From Metasolibacillus sp. (GTDB lineage: Bacteria; Bacillota; Bacilli; Bacillales_A; Planococcaceae), in contig NZ_JAMBIZ010000032.1 in the NCBI RefSeq assembly GCF_025291715.1, positions 1-47,903 of the forward strand: a stretch of DNA of 47,903 nt, in the 5' to 3' direction. Every line of letters begins with the position of its first letter. Position 1 is the first letter of the stretch. The notes beneath the pieces were generated by a model, which saw nothing but the letters and a program-made list of their open reading frames with translations, did no database searches and was not told where the DNA came from. This document shows, piece after piece, positions 26,204-34,295 of this stretch. A program made the translations under genes and the position numbers.

Positions 26204-26212
26204 TTAAAAAGC
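26204..26212 (+). promoter_or_regulatory. Possible sigma-K -10 element before the Ena-related gene
   Basis: The approximate position holds CATAAAATA, a fit to the sigma-K -10 consensus CATANNNTA, about 55 bp before the start at 26267. I find no clear AC -35 at 16 to 17 bp. Late mother-cell control would suit a spore-surface gene. Confidence 0.3.
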
Positions 26213-26266
26213 TCTTCATAAAATAGATAACGATCGTATGTATAAAATAGGGAGGGGGGATAATTA

Positions 26267-26850
26267 ATGGATATGACCAAAATAGAAAAAGGAAAGCCAG
26301 TCATACTATTGGATGAAGAGGGTCAGCCTTTAACTGTTATAGGCTTTTCGCCACATTGCCCATTTATTTCGCATTTTTTTCACTTATAGCTGTTGCTGAA
26401 GACGGTCAGTGTGCCATACTTGAAATCCTTTTTCCATGTTGCTGTAAGAAAAAGCTAATTCATACGAAACAAAAAATTATTGTGGATCTAGCTTGCTTTT
26501 GCTGTGTAACAATTTGCCAGCCAATTGATGATAACTACGTATGTCATACGATGATACGTGAGAAAATATGTACGACAATTTCGGGTAGCTCTGATAGAAG
26601 TCCAAGATTTATATGGCTAAATAATATGCCTGATGTAGAAAATGTAGTGACAGTGAATGTATGTACAACGCAGCCCTTCACGATGAAAATTTATGAACAA
26701 GAAGGCATCTTTTCAACTATAGCGGTTGATGAAATATGTAAAGCGTTCACAATGCATAATATTTTATTAATAGAAATTCAATCCCATGCTAATAGTACAG
26801 TGGAATTGACGATTACATGGAAGAAAATAAAGAACATTGAGCTTGCATAG
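26267..26850 (+). pseudogene. Ena-related (DUF3992-like) Cys-rich spore protein, split by a frameshift in a T7 run
   Basis: A very strong site (GGGAGGGGGGAT) precedes ATG 26267, which opens MDMTKIEKGKPVILLDEE and runs 40 codons to TAG at 26387-26389. A second frame then covers the rest to 26850 (EILFPCCCKKK, DLACFCCVTICQP, and a C-terminal beta region ending VELTITWKK), but has no ribosome site of its own; its first start, TTG 26356, is unsupported. The frames meet at seven Ts (26374-26380). One extra T would join them into about 194 residues. The Cys clusters and the neighbour at 26923 suggest an Ena1C-like appendage component. It may be a pseudogene, a phase-variable gene or a read error. 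Confidence 0.7.
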
Positions 26851-26881
26851 TTCGGTTGACCGATGTATCAGCATAAATAAA

Positions 26882-26890
26882 ACATACAAT
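26882..26890 (+). promoter_or_regulatory. Possible sigma-K -10 element before the Ena subunit gene
   Basis: CATACAATA matches CATANNNTA exactly, about 33 bp before the start at 26923. A -35 AC at the usual distance is not obvious. Confidence 0.35.
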
Positions 26891-26922
26891 AGCAATGACT
26901 TTTAAGCAAAGGAGGGGAAAGC

Positions 26923-27258
26923 ATGGCGAAATTAGGAAGCTGTTGCGGTAATAAAACAAGTGTACACGACTCTGTCTGTCAAGATTTAACATTAGCTGAT
27001 GAGACACCAGTAACAGTATGGGAAAATTCTACACCATTTGCGATTAACGGAACAATTTTAGTGGAAAATGCGAGCTCATCAACTGGCGATGTAACACTAT
27101 CTGTAACAAGTAATCCCGCAACACCAGCAATTGCAGCAATTGTACCAGGTAATTCTGTATCAATAACTGCTAACAATATTACTGAAATTCAATTAGCAGG
27201 TACAGCTACTGGAGTAGCTAATGTGAAAATTTCTTATTCATTGAACTATAATTTCTAG
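26923..27258 (+). CDS. S-Ena-type endospore appendage subunit (DUF3992)
   Basis: This 111-residue protein fits the Ena fibre subunits of Bacillus spores. The N-terminal connector reads L-GS-CC-(10 residues)-C (KLGSCCGNKTSVHDSVC), matching the described pattern Z-Xn-CC-Xm-C with n of 1 or 2 and m of 10 to 12; these cysteines cross-link stacked subunits. A beta-sandwich of Thr/Val/Ala strands follows, ending in KISYSLNYNF, like the terminal strand of Ena1B. AAAGGAGGGGAAAGC precedes the ATG. It lies 72 bp after the frameshifted relative. Function is inferred from the motif and fold, as overall identity to known Ena appears low. Confidence 0.78.
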   Translation: MAKLGSCCGNKTSVHDSVCQDLTLADETPVTVWENSTPFAINGTILVENASSSTGDVTLSVTSNPATPAIAAIVPGNSVSITANNITEIQLAGTATGVANVKISYSLNYNF

Positions 27259-27261
27259 TAT

Positions 27262-27297
27262 GAAGCTGTGTGGAGTCTACTTCCACACAGCCTTTTG
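27262..27297. terminator. Bidirectional terminator
   Basis: AAGCTGTGTGGA pairs with TCCACACAGCCTT across seven bases, between the Ena gene and the converging glycosyltransferase. Confidence 0.88.
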
Positions 27298-27306
27298 AAT
27301 TCAGCA

Positions 27307-28362
27307 CTAGTTATCGCTGCTAAACAACTGTTGAAAATACTGTTCATTATGCAATATTTGAGGATGCTGAGGAGAAAAGTTTTTTGCTTGCTTATGATGC
27401 TCGTAAGCAAGCGCATATTGTTGTAAACGATCGTAGAGTACACATAGCTGTAAATGAGGTAGCCATGTGGTAAAGGTCAAATTGCGAAATGCTGCATGTG
27501 TAGATTCTGTAATGGATAAAGCTTGTTTATACCAATAAATTGCCTGCTGATTTTTGTGCTGTTCCATAAAATAAAAGCCTAAACGACAGCATGCTTCAGG
27601 GCGTGGGGAATCAAATGTAAGGCTTCTCACAACAGCTCTAATAGCATTTGCTTCATTTTGTAATGCGTGATGACAATCCGCCAATTTAAAGCAAGCATGT
27701 ATGCAGTCCTCAAGCCAGCCTTGCTCTGTTGCTAAAAATTTCTCATAGTAGTCAACAGCTTCCGCATATTTCGCATGATCTTTTAATTCATTGGCATAAT
27801 AATAAAGGTCGCGTGGTGAAAATGCTTCGCCAGCTTCAAGTAATCGCTCATAAATCGCGATATTGCGCGCAGCATCATGGCTTAGTGGTCGATGACAAAT
27901 TGCAATATCACTATTGATAATGGCACCATCTACCGCTAAGTATTCATGAACAGCACCGATCCATTGGAATTGACGTTGTCTTTTCACAAGACGATTTCGT
28001 CTCAAAGAATGAATAACTTTTTCTTGCTCATCGAAATCGAGATGATAATCCATTGATACAGCATCAACCGCAGTCGATAATGTTGATTTTAGCTGCTGTA
28101 ATTTTGTTTGATTGTCAATTGTTAAGATATCATCTGCATCAAGCCATAAAATATAATCCTTTGTTGCTTGTTGAAAAGAGAAATTACGTGCAGCGGCAAA
28201 ATGATGAATCCATGGAAAGTCGAAAATTCTTGAAGTATACTGAGCCGCAATGCTTTTTGTGGCATCCGTTGACCCAGTATCCACGATATTAATTTCATCC
28301 ACAACCTGTTGAATAGAATCGAGACATCTGGCAAGTACTGCCTCTTCATTTTTTACAATCAT
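27307..28362 (-). CDS. GT2 glycosyltransferase with C-terminal TPR-like repeats
   Basis: This GT-A-fold sugar transferase has MIVKNEEAVLARCLDSI, the nucleotide-sugar motif DTGSTDAT, and the metal-binding LWLDADD. About residues 170-345 form TPR-like helices (YYEKFLATEQ, YWYKQALSI), as in SunS-type protein glycosyltransferases. It may decorate the collagen-like or Ena proteins nearby. The start is unclear: frame codons upstream of the ATG (28362) read ITISLC, the expected first beta strand, but the only codon able to start there is ATT at 28380, 12 bp from AAAGGAG. The coordinates use the first ATG; the true product may be six residues longer. Confidence 0.85.
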   Translation of the reverse strand: MIVKNEEAVLARCLDSIQQVVDEINIVDTGSTDATKSIAAQYTSRIFDFPWIHHFAAARNFSFQQATKDYILWLDADDILTIDNQTKLQQLKSTLSTAVDAVSMDYHLDFDEQEKVIHSLRRNRLVKRQRQFQWIGAVHEYLAVDGAIINSDIAICHRPLSHDAARNIAIYERLLEAGEAFSPRDLYYYANELKDHAKYAEAVDYYEKFLATEQGWLEDCIHACFKLADCHHALQNEANAIRAVVRSLTFDSPRPEACCRLGFYFMEQHKNQQAIYWYKQALSITESTHAAFRNLTFTTWLPHLQLCVLYDRLQQYALAYEHHKQAKNFSPQHPQILHNEQYFQQLFSSDN

Positions 28363-28517
28363 ACATAAGCTAATCGTAATGCAGGCACGTCACTCCTTTT
28401 AGGAATTTGGAAGAAAAGCGGAGAATATGTCATTTTTTTAAGAAAAATGTTTATTTTCATTTATATGCGGTAACACTAGTTGAAAATTCATTGCATCCAT
28501 AAAGGAGGAGCATTATT

Positions 28518-29222
28518 TTGAAAACTAAACTAGTGATCATGAGCTTGGTGATGTCGTTTTTGTTGCATATAACAGCAATTTATCCAATGGCGGCAATTCC
28601 GCTGCCTCTCAGCGGTGATTTACCTATCGACTATAGCATTCATATGTGGGATGCGTTAAGCATGGAAGACTCGCAAGAAACAGGGCCAACGATTTATACT
28701 GTAGAAGAAGGGGATAATTTATATCGTATTGCCTTAACACATGGTGTACCACTTCAGTCGTTAATGGCTTGGAATGATATATCGAATACGTTAATTTTCC
28801 CTGGTGATGAGTTGACGATTTATAGCGATGGGGACGAGCCTATTATAGCTGAAGAAGAAAAGGTCGTAGCAGTTGTACCACCAAGTAACAAAACGAAAGA
28901 GGAAACTGTCGAAGTATACGAACAGCAGCAAGGTGATGAAATGGTTGTTACAGCAACTGCCTATACGGCTTATTGTGAAGGCTGTTCAGGTACGACTGCC
29001 TACGGTATCGATTTGCGAGCAAATCCAAATCAAAAGGTTATTGCTGTTGACCCAAGAGTGATTCCACTTGGAACAAAGGTATGGGTAGAAGGCTATGGAG
29101 AAGCAATTGCAGGTGATACTGGTGGTGCGATTAAAGGGCATAAAATTGATGTCTTCATTCCAGAGTATGAAAATGCGATGCAATGGGGTGTCAAAACAGT
29201 CAAAATAAAAGTTTTAAATTAA
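28518..29222 (+). CDS. Secreted LysM and 3D-domain cell wall protein
   Basis: This 234-residue secreted protein has a signal peptide (MKTKLVIMSLVMSFLLHITA), one LysM peptidoglycan-binding module (TVEEGDNLYRIALTHGVPL, about 60-105), a linker, and a C-terminal 3D domain (about 144-234) with TATAYTAYCEGC and the DxD-type VIAVDPRVIPLG, AIAGDTGGAIKGHKIDVF. 3D domains have the MltA-like barrel of lytic transglycosylases, as in YocH. The likely role is wall remodelling in growth or germination. The start is TTG, 7 bp from AAAGGAGGAG. Confidence 0.92.
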   Translation: MKTKLVIMSLVMSFLLHITAIYPMAAIPLPLSGDLPIDYSIHMWDALSMEDSQETGPTIYTVEEGDNLYRIALTHGVPLQSLMAWNDISNTLIFPGDELTIYSDGDEPIIAEEEKVVAVVPPSNKTKEETVEVYEQQQGDEMVVTATAYTAYCEGCSGTTAYGIDLRANPNQKVIAVDPRVIPLGTKVWVEGYGEAIAGDTGGAIKGHKIDVFIPEYENAMQWGVKTVKIKVLN

Positions 29223-29232
29223 TCCATATAAC

Positions 29233-29271
29233 AATTAGGGTGTTGAGGAAACTCAACACCCTAATTTGTTT
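29233..29271. terminator. Bidirectional terminator
   Basis: AATTAGGGTGTTGAG and CTCAACACCCTAATT make a perfect 15-bp stem with a GAAA loop, between the wall protein and the ger operon. Confidence 0.93.
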
Positions 29272-29279
29272 TGATTTTG

Positions 29280-30371
29280 TTATTTTAAGGTCCCCATACT
29301 AACGATAATTGTCCTCACTTGCACATCTACTTCTAGTTTGTCTAACACATCCTCTGTCATAGCTCGCGTCCATTTTCCCCTTGTATGCTTACGGAAGTTT
29401 TCGCTTAAACCAATTGGATCAATTTGCTGTTCATTTAATGTTTTTATAAATGCTTCGATGTTTTTTGCTAGCTGTTCATTAACTAAGTGTTCGATTTGAT
29501 TGATTTCTTTCCAGCTGTTTATTTTAGCGGTATGCTCAATATTATATTCACTTAAGGTGGCTTTAATTAGCAAATGGATAGTGAGCTTTGGCTGCTGATT
29601 ATCTTTATTGCTGTCTATTTTACATTTACTTTTAACGAGATTCAGTAATACTTTTGCTTCATTACGTATGTCAACAACAAGTGGTGCAAGATTTTCTCTA
29701 CAAAGTAATGCTTGAACATAAACTGCTTCATTAGGTGGAATGACATCTACCATCGTATCCTCTTTAAACAAGGCAAAGCCTGAAATTTCAACGCTATCAC
29801 CATGCAATTCAAGATATGGAACGATAGCATCTCTTGTAGGGGTTGTTGTCGCATAAATAAAGTCGTGAATGTTAGTGTTAGGATTAAACGCTGTGTTTAC
29901 GCTAGGAAGTAGCAGATCATTTAAATAAAAATTAATATTCGGCTTATCAGGGTATTCAGCATATAGAAGATTTGCTGCTTGATCTTTAACAACCGCAATA
30001 AATGCTTTATTTCCTACTTCGGCATTACGATAAATATGTTCGATTATTTTTCTCGGCTGCCCTTTGCGAGCGAATTCCTCGCTAATTAAAATAACACGTA
30101 ATTGGTTCAATACGACCTTTCGATCAGATTGTGCCTCTATTTTGACAATACCTTGTGATACCAAATCTGTTTCTACAGAAAATACTTTCGTATCCTTTTC
30201 TGCTTCCTGTGAATATTGCGGAATAGCTACAGTTAGTTTTGTGACATTTTCATCAATATAATCAAATGCCATAATCCCAATCATATCGACTTCCTCTATT
30301 GGAATTTTCCGTTCTTCAGAGCAGCCAGCGACAAATAATAGAAGAAAAATAATCAATAATTTACTATTCAT
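29280..30371 (-). CDS. Ger(x)C-family spore germination lipoprotein (GerAC type)
   Basis: This is the C subunit of a gerA-type germinant receptor, a lipoprotein on the outer face of the inner spore membrane. The 363-residue product starts at ATG 30371 (MNSKLLIIFLLLF), giving a lipobox VAGC with Cys17 after a short signal. The start is fixed by AGGTG 6 bp upstream and by a 4-bp overlap (ATGA) with the permease gene; a longer frame upstream lies inside that gene. The rest has the GerAC pattern (VDMIGIMAFDYI, then EISGFALFKEDTMV and a C-terminal helical domain with TRGKWTRAMTEDVLDKL). Confidence 0.9.
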   Translation of the reverse strand: MNSKLLIIFLLLFVAGCSEERKIPIEEVDMIGIMAFDYIDENVTKLTVAIPQYSQEAEKDTKVFSVETDLVSQGIVKIEAQSDRKVVLNQLRVILISEEFARKGQPRKIIEHIYRNAEVGNKAFIAVVKDQAANLLYAEYPDKPNINFYLNDLLLPSVNTAFNPNTNIHDFIYATTTPTRDAIVPYLELHGDSVEISGFALFKEDTMVDVIPPNEAVYVQALLCRENLAPLVVDIRNEAKVLLNLVKSKCKIDSNKDNQQPKLTIHLLIKATLSEYNIEHTAKINSWKEINQIEHLVNEQLAKNIEAFIKTLNEQQIDPIGLSENFRKHTRGKWTRAMTEDVLDKLEVDVQVRTIIVSMGTLK

Positions 30372-31447
30372 TGATGCACCTGCTTTTTTCGAAATAAATA
30401 AATGATAAATAAAAAAATAGGCCAAAGAAGGAATAAATAAAATATATAGTTATTGATCGTAAAGATTTTTTCTTTCAAATGCTGAGAAAGAGGTAAAATG
30501 AGTAGGATAAAAATAATTGCAATTAAACTATATAAAGGAATATGTGACTTCGGTAAAATGAGTGTTTTGAAGCCCTCGTTTGCCGCCCACAAATATAAAG
30601 CGACAGTAGAATAAACTAAGAAAACCCATAGCGTCATTCCGATAATATCAGCACGTTCAATAAAGGAATACTCACCAGCCTTAAAAATATTTAGAACAGC
30701 AAATTCCACATTGCTTAACTGCCATTCGGAAAAATACATAACACTTACACTTGTAGTAATTAACATTAAAAAACCAGATATCCAAATGCCTATCGTTGCA
30801 TATTTGAAGGCGCTTTTTTGCTGAATAATAAAAGGAAAATAAAATAGGATAAGTTCATATCCTAAAAAAGATACGTAGCCTTTTTTTGTGGCCTCATAAA
30901 ATTCTGGAAATGTAAAATTGAATATAGGGAAAAAATGACTAAACTCTCCTTTTTGAATTGCCCATTTTATCAGCAATAACATCGGTAATGTAATAAAAAA
31001 TGTCATAATTGAAAAGCGTGCAATATTAAAAATACCACCTTTAACTAAATAAATAAGTAATATTAAAAAAAAGATAACAGGGAGAGGGATTGTCTGTTCA
31101 GGCAATGCCGTACTTTGAATGAGTAGCATATAGCTATTAATAGCATCCACGCAAATTATTACAAATATAATAATGAGTAGAATATTAAAGAACTTTCCAA
31201 GCACCTTTCCTAATAATATTTCATTTATTTGAAATAAATTATAATTAGGAAATTTAGAGCTAAGCTTTACCATTGGCCATAAAGTGATTGTGGCAATACA
31301 AGCGAAAAAAAGTGGCATAAACGCTTGACTATAGCCCATGGAACTTAATTTCTGGGGGAGCTGTAAAATGCCTGTTCCAATTAAACAGCTCTGTGCTAAA
31401 AATAATACATGCACTTTCGTTAATACTTTCTTTTGGGTTATTTTCAT
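30368..31447 (-). CDS. Spore germination permease (GerAB type)
   Basis: This 359-residue integral membrane subunit belongs to the spore germination group of the APC superfamily and has about ten helices. GerAB proteins bind the amino acid or sugar germinant. Family features are the N-terminal GTGILQLPQKL and the second-half segment YSFIERADIIGMTLWVF. Germinant specificity cannot be read from sequence. It lies between the A and C subunit genes: 30 bp after gerAA and overlapping gerAC by 4 bp. Confidence 0.91.
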   Translation of the reverse strand: MKITQKKVLTKVHVLFLAQSCLIGTGILQLPQKLSSMGYSQAFMPLFFACIATITLWPMVKLSSKFPNYNLFQINEILLGKVLGKFFNILLIIIFVIICVDAINSYMLLIQSTALPEQTIPLPVIFFLILLIYLVKGGIFNIARFSIMTFFITLPMLLLIKWAIQKGEFSHFFPIFNFTFPEFYEATKKGYVSFLGYELILFYFPFIIQQKSAFKYATIGIWISGFLMLITTSVSVMYFSEWQLSNVEFAVLNIFKAGEYSFIERADIIGMTLWVFLVYSTVALYLWAANEGFKTLILPKSHIPLYSLIAIIFILLILPLSQHLKEKIFTINNYIFYLFLLWPIFLFIIYLFRKKQVHQ

Positions 31448-31477
31448 GTTTTATTCATCCTCATTTTAGCAAGTGCA

Positions 31478-32938
31478 TTAGCTTTTTTGACTTTTAGAAA
31501 TACCCATTCGATTTTTTAAAAAATTCATTGGAAAGCGAACCACACTATTGAATAAATCTGTCCATTTACGTGGAATAAAGGGCGCTATATAAGGCTCTCC
31601 TAAGGAGCGAAGGCTTAACAAATGGATGATAAGCCATGCAAATGCTAACATTTGTCCAAACAAGCCGAATAAGCCTGCTGCAATAATAAAAAAATAACGA
31701 ACTAATCTACTTGTATTACTCATTAAAAAAGTAGGTGGTAAAAAAGATAGCAGTGCAGATGTTGCCACAAGTACAATTAAAATATTACTAATTAACCCTG
31801 CTTCAACAGCCGCTGTACCAATTACGATACCACCAACAATACCAATCGTTTGACCAACCTTTGCAGGCATTCGTGATCCTGCCTCGCGTAATACTTCAAT
31901 AATTAACTCAATAAATAATACTTCAAACAATGGCGGAAAAGGCACCTGACTTCGAGATTCCTGTAGATTCAACAATAGCTCATACGGCAATAATTCAGGA
32001 TGAAAGGTCAGTGTTGATATATACATCGGTGTAATCATAATCGTTAAAAAAAAGCCAAAAAATCGTAGGGAGCGTAACAATGTAGCGGTTGTCCAGCGAT
32101 TGTAATAATCCTCAATCGTAGTAAACATTTCGAAAAAAGACGTCGGACATATAATGACTGTTGGACTATTATCCATTAATAAAGCAATTCGGCCATCTAA
32201 TAAATAGTGTGTAATGGTATCAGGTCTTACACTTATATAATATTGAGGAAAAGGAGAAAGAGGGTTATCCTCAATCAGCTGTTTTAACACCGTAATATCT
32301 AATAATGGCGGTACCTCAATTTGCTGAAGGCGTTTTCTCAGCCTTTTCAACAACTTTTTATTGACGATATTGTCCATATACATAATCGAAATTTGATATT
32401 GGTTTTGAGAGCCGAGGCAAATGCTCTCGTTTTTCAAGGAATGCTCTTGAATACGTCTTCGTATCAATGAAATATTTGTTGTTAATGACTCTGTAAAGGC
32501 ATCTTGCGGACCGATGACAGTGGATTCAACCTCTGTTTCTGCAATAGCACGAACCGGTGCACTATATGTGTCGAGTGCTAAAAACTGCTTTGTTTCATGA
32601 AAATATAAAATTGTATAGCCTGCATTAATTTTATTTTCAAGCTTAGCAATTTGGTTATACGCTAGTTGCTCAGCAGTTTGCTGAATTTGATATATAGAGT
32701 GAGTTAACGGTGCAAGCACAACTGCTTGTAAAGTCATTTTTTCAATAAGTGAGCTTGAAAATATAATTGTTACAGGCCCTTCACTCGTTAATTTTCTTTG
32801 AAAAACGATATCGCTAGAATGATCTGAGAGGAGCTGTAAAAGCTGTAATGTATATTGCGCATTGCTGCTATATTTTGTATTGATTTTTTTACGCAACTTA
32901 CCAGATGAAGTTCGAATTATTATTTTCAATAATACCAT
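31478..32938 (-). CDS. Spore germination receptor subunit A (GerAA type)
   Basis: The 486-residue product is the A subunit of a germinant receptor, which relatives use as a ligand-gated ion channel with the B subunit. The hydrophilic N-terminal domain (1-270) contains DIVFQRKLTSEGPVTIIF and DGRIALLMDNSPTVIICP, and four to six membrane helices follow, including the family motif PFPPLFEVLFIELIIEVLREAG. AAGGAAAGG precedes the ATG. It is first of the A-B-C operon, read leftward. It would be expected to be under sigma-G; I found no clear sigma-G promoter in the 97 bp upstream. Confidence 0.93.
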   Translation of the reverse strand: MVLLKIIIRTSSGKLRKKINTKYSSNAQYTLQLLQLLSDHSSDIVFQRKLTSEGPVTIIFSSSLIEKMTLQAVVLAPLTHSIYQIQQTAEQLAYNQIAKLENKINAGYTILYFHETKQFLALDTYSAPVRAIAETEVESTVIGPQDAFTESLTTNISLIRRRIQEHSLKNESICLGSQNQYQISIMYMDNIVNKKLLKRLRKRLQQIEVPPLLDITVLKQLIEDNPLSPFPQYYISVRPDTITHYLLDGRIALLMDNSPTVIICPTSFFEMFTTIEDYYNRWTTATLLRSLRFFGFFLTIMITPMYISTLTFHPELLPYELLLNLQESRSQVPFPPLFEVLFIELIIEVLREAGSRMPAKVGQTIGIVGGIVIGTAAVEAGLISNILIVLVATSALLSFLPPTFLMSNTSRLVRYFFIIAAGLFGLFGQMLAFAWLIIHLLSLRSLGEPYIAPFIPRKWTDLFNSVVRFPMNFLKNRMGISKSQKS

Positions 32939-33080
32939 TGCCTTTCCTTCTTGATTATCATAGTTTAGACTGTTTATAGAAGTTGTATACGATAATAATT
33001 AGAGAAAATACTGTTGAAATAACATAGCACCAGTATTGAAAGGCAATAATTTAGGAATAAAGTTGTGGAGAGATGGAAAA

Positions 33081-33833
33081 ATGGAAAAGGTGTTTGTCAT
33101 AGCAGATATACACGGTCACTATAGTCAGCTAGAGAAATTGTTAACACAATGGCGACCAGAGGAAGAGCAGCTGATATTTTTAGGAGATTATATCGATCGA
33201 GGGCAGGAGAGCTTAGCAGTTTTACAGAAAGTTAAATCACTAACAGAACAAGGTGCTATTGCATTAACAGGCAATCATGAGCAGTTATTTTTAAGGTGGC
33301 TAGCTGATGTTGAGTATACGCATTACCTAGGAAATAATATCGGTGGAACCGCGACGATTACTAGCTTCCAGCAACCCGAATGGACGGCAAATACACCTGA
33401 GGAAACAGCGCAAAACATTACACAACATTATTCTGAGCTAGTACAATGGATGAAAGCTTTGCCACTATTTTATCGCTGGAATCAATATTTCTTTGTGCAT
33501 GGTGGCATTGACCCTGAAAAAGAGGATGCAGCACAAACAGAGCCACGCGATTTAATATGGATTCGCGATAAATTTCACCATACACCGCATGTTGCAAAGG
33601 AAACCGTTATATTTGGGCATACACCAACACCTTATTTAAATGAAGATGGCACAGGAAAGCTATGGATTTCTCCTTGTGGAAAAAAGATAGGCCTTGATGG
33701 CGGTGTCATTATGCAAGGTGGTCAATTAAACGGCATTGTATTAACACAAGGAACGAATGAAATCATTGTGCACTCTGTTATGGGAGATCGCTTAACAACG
33801 GTAACTAAAATGCTTTCAGCAACGTCTTGTTAA
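33081..33833 (+). CDS. Serine/threonine protein phosphatase (PPP metallophosphatase)
   Basis: This bacterial PPP-family phosphatase has the four metal-site motifs: DIHGHY, GDYIDRG, GNHE and HGG(I)D, with GHTP and a Gly-Gly near the end. It has 250 residues from ATG 33081 (MEKVFVIADIHG), which has GGAGAG about 9 bp upstream; a TTG start 15 codons earlier is unlikely because family members begin here. Such enzymes act on phosphoproteins or dinucleotides. The gene stands 18 bp before osmC and may be co-transcribed with it. Confidence 0.9.
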   Translation: MEKVFVIADIHGHYSQLEKLLTQWRPEEEQLIFLGDYIDRGQESLAVLQKVKSLTEQGAIALTGNHEQLFLRWLADVEYTHYLGNNIGGTATITSFQQPEWTANTPEETAQNITQHYSELVQWMKALPLFYRWNQYFFVHGGIDPEKEDAAQTEPRDLIWIRDKFHHTPHVAKETVIFGHTPTPYLNEDGTGKLWISPCGKKIGLDGGVIMQGGQLNGIVLTQGTNEIIVHSVMGDRLTTVTKMLSATSC

Positions 33834-33851
33834 TAATAGGAGGGATTAGCT

Positions 33852-34283
33852 ATGCAACATACATTTGTTTTGCAGACGAAGTGGGATGGTGGAAGGAATG
33901 CGGTAGGTGATTTGCAGGCACAGCGTTTACAGACGCAAATATCCATTCCACCTGAAATGGATGGCCCAGGCATTGGAACAAACCCAGATGAAATGCTGCT
34001 AGGTGCAGCAGCAACATGCTATATTATTTCGCTTGCAGCGATGCTAGAAAGAGCAAATATCAAGGCAACACTCGACATGCAGTCAGATGGTATTGTCGAT
34101 GTAACGAATGGCGTTTTTACATATCAACAAATTATTCATAAGTTAACGCTCAAGCTTGCTGAGCGCACAGAGAAAAATGAAAAAATGGCAGAGCGACTGG
34201 CATTTAAGGCAGAATCTACTTGCATGATTAGCAAGGCATTAAAAGGCAATGTAGAGGTATTAGTGAAATTAACGATAGAGTAA
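33852..34283 (+). CDS. OsmC-family peroxide-resistance protein
   Basis: OsmC proteins reduce organic hydroperoxides with a pair of cysteines. This one has 143 residues and both cysteines: GAAATCY near residue 57 and AESTCMISKAL near residue 125. The pattern matches the small SACOL1771-like subgroup rather than Ohr. AATAGGAGGG precedes the ATG. It lies between the phosphatase and UbiB-like genes, 12 bp before the latter, and is likely in the same operon. Confidence 0.9.
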   Translation: MQHTFVLQTKWDGGRNAVGDLQAQRLQTQISIPPEMDGPGIGTNPDEMLLGAAATCYIISLAAMLERANIKATLDMQSDGIVDVTNGVFTYQQIIHKLTLKLAERTEKNEKMAERLAFKAESTCMISKALKGNVEVLVKLTIE

Positions 34284-34295
34284 GGAGAGAAGAAG

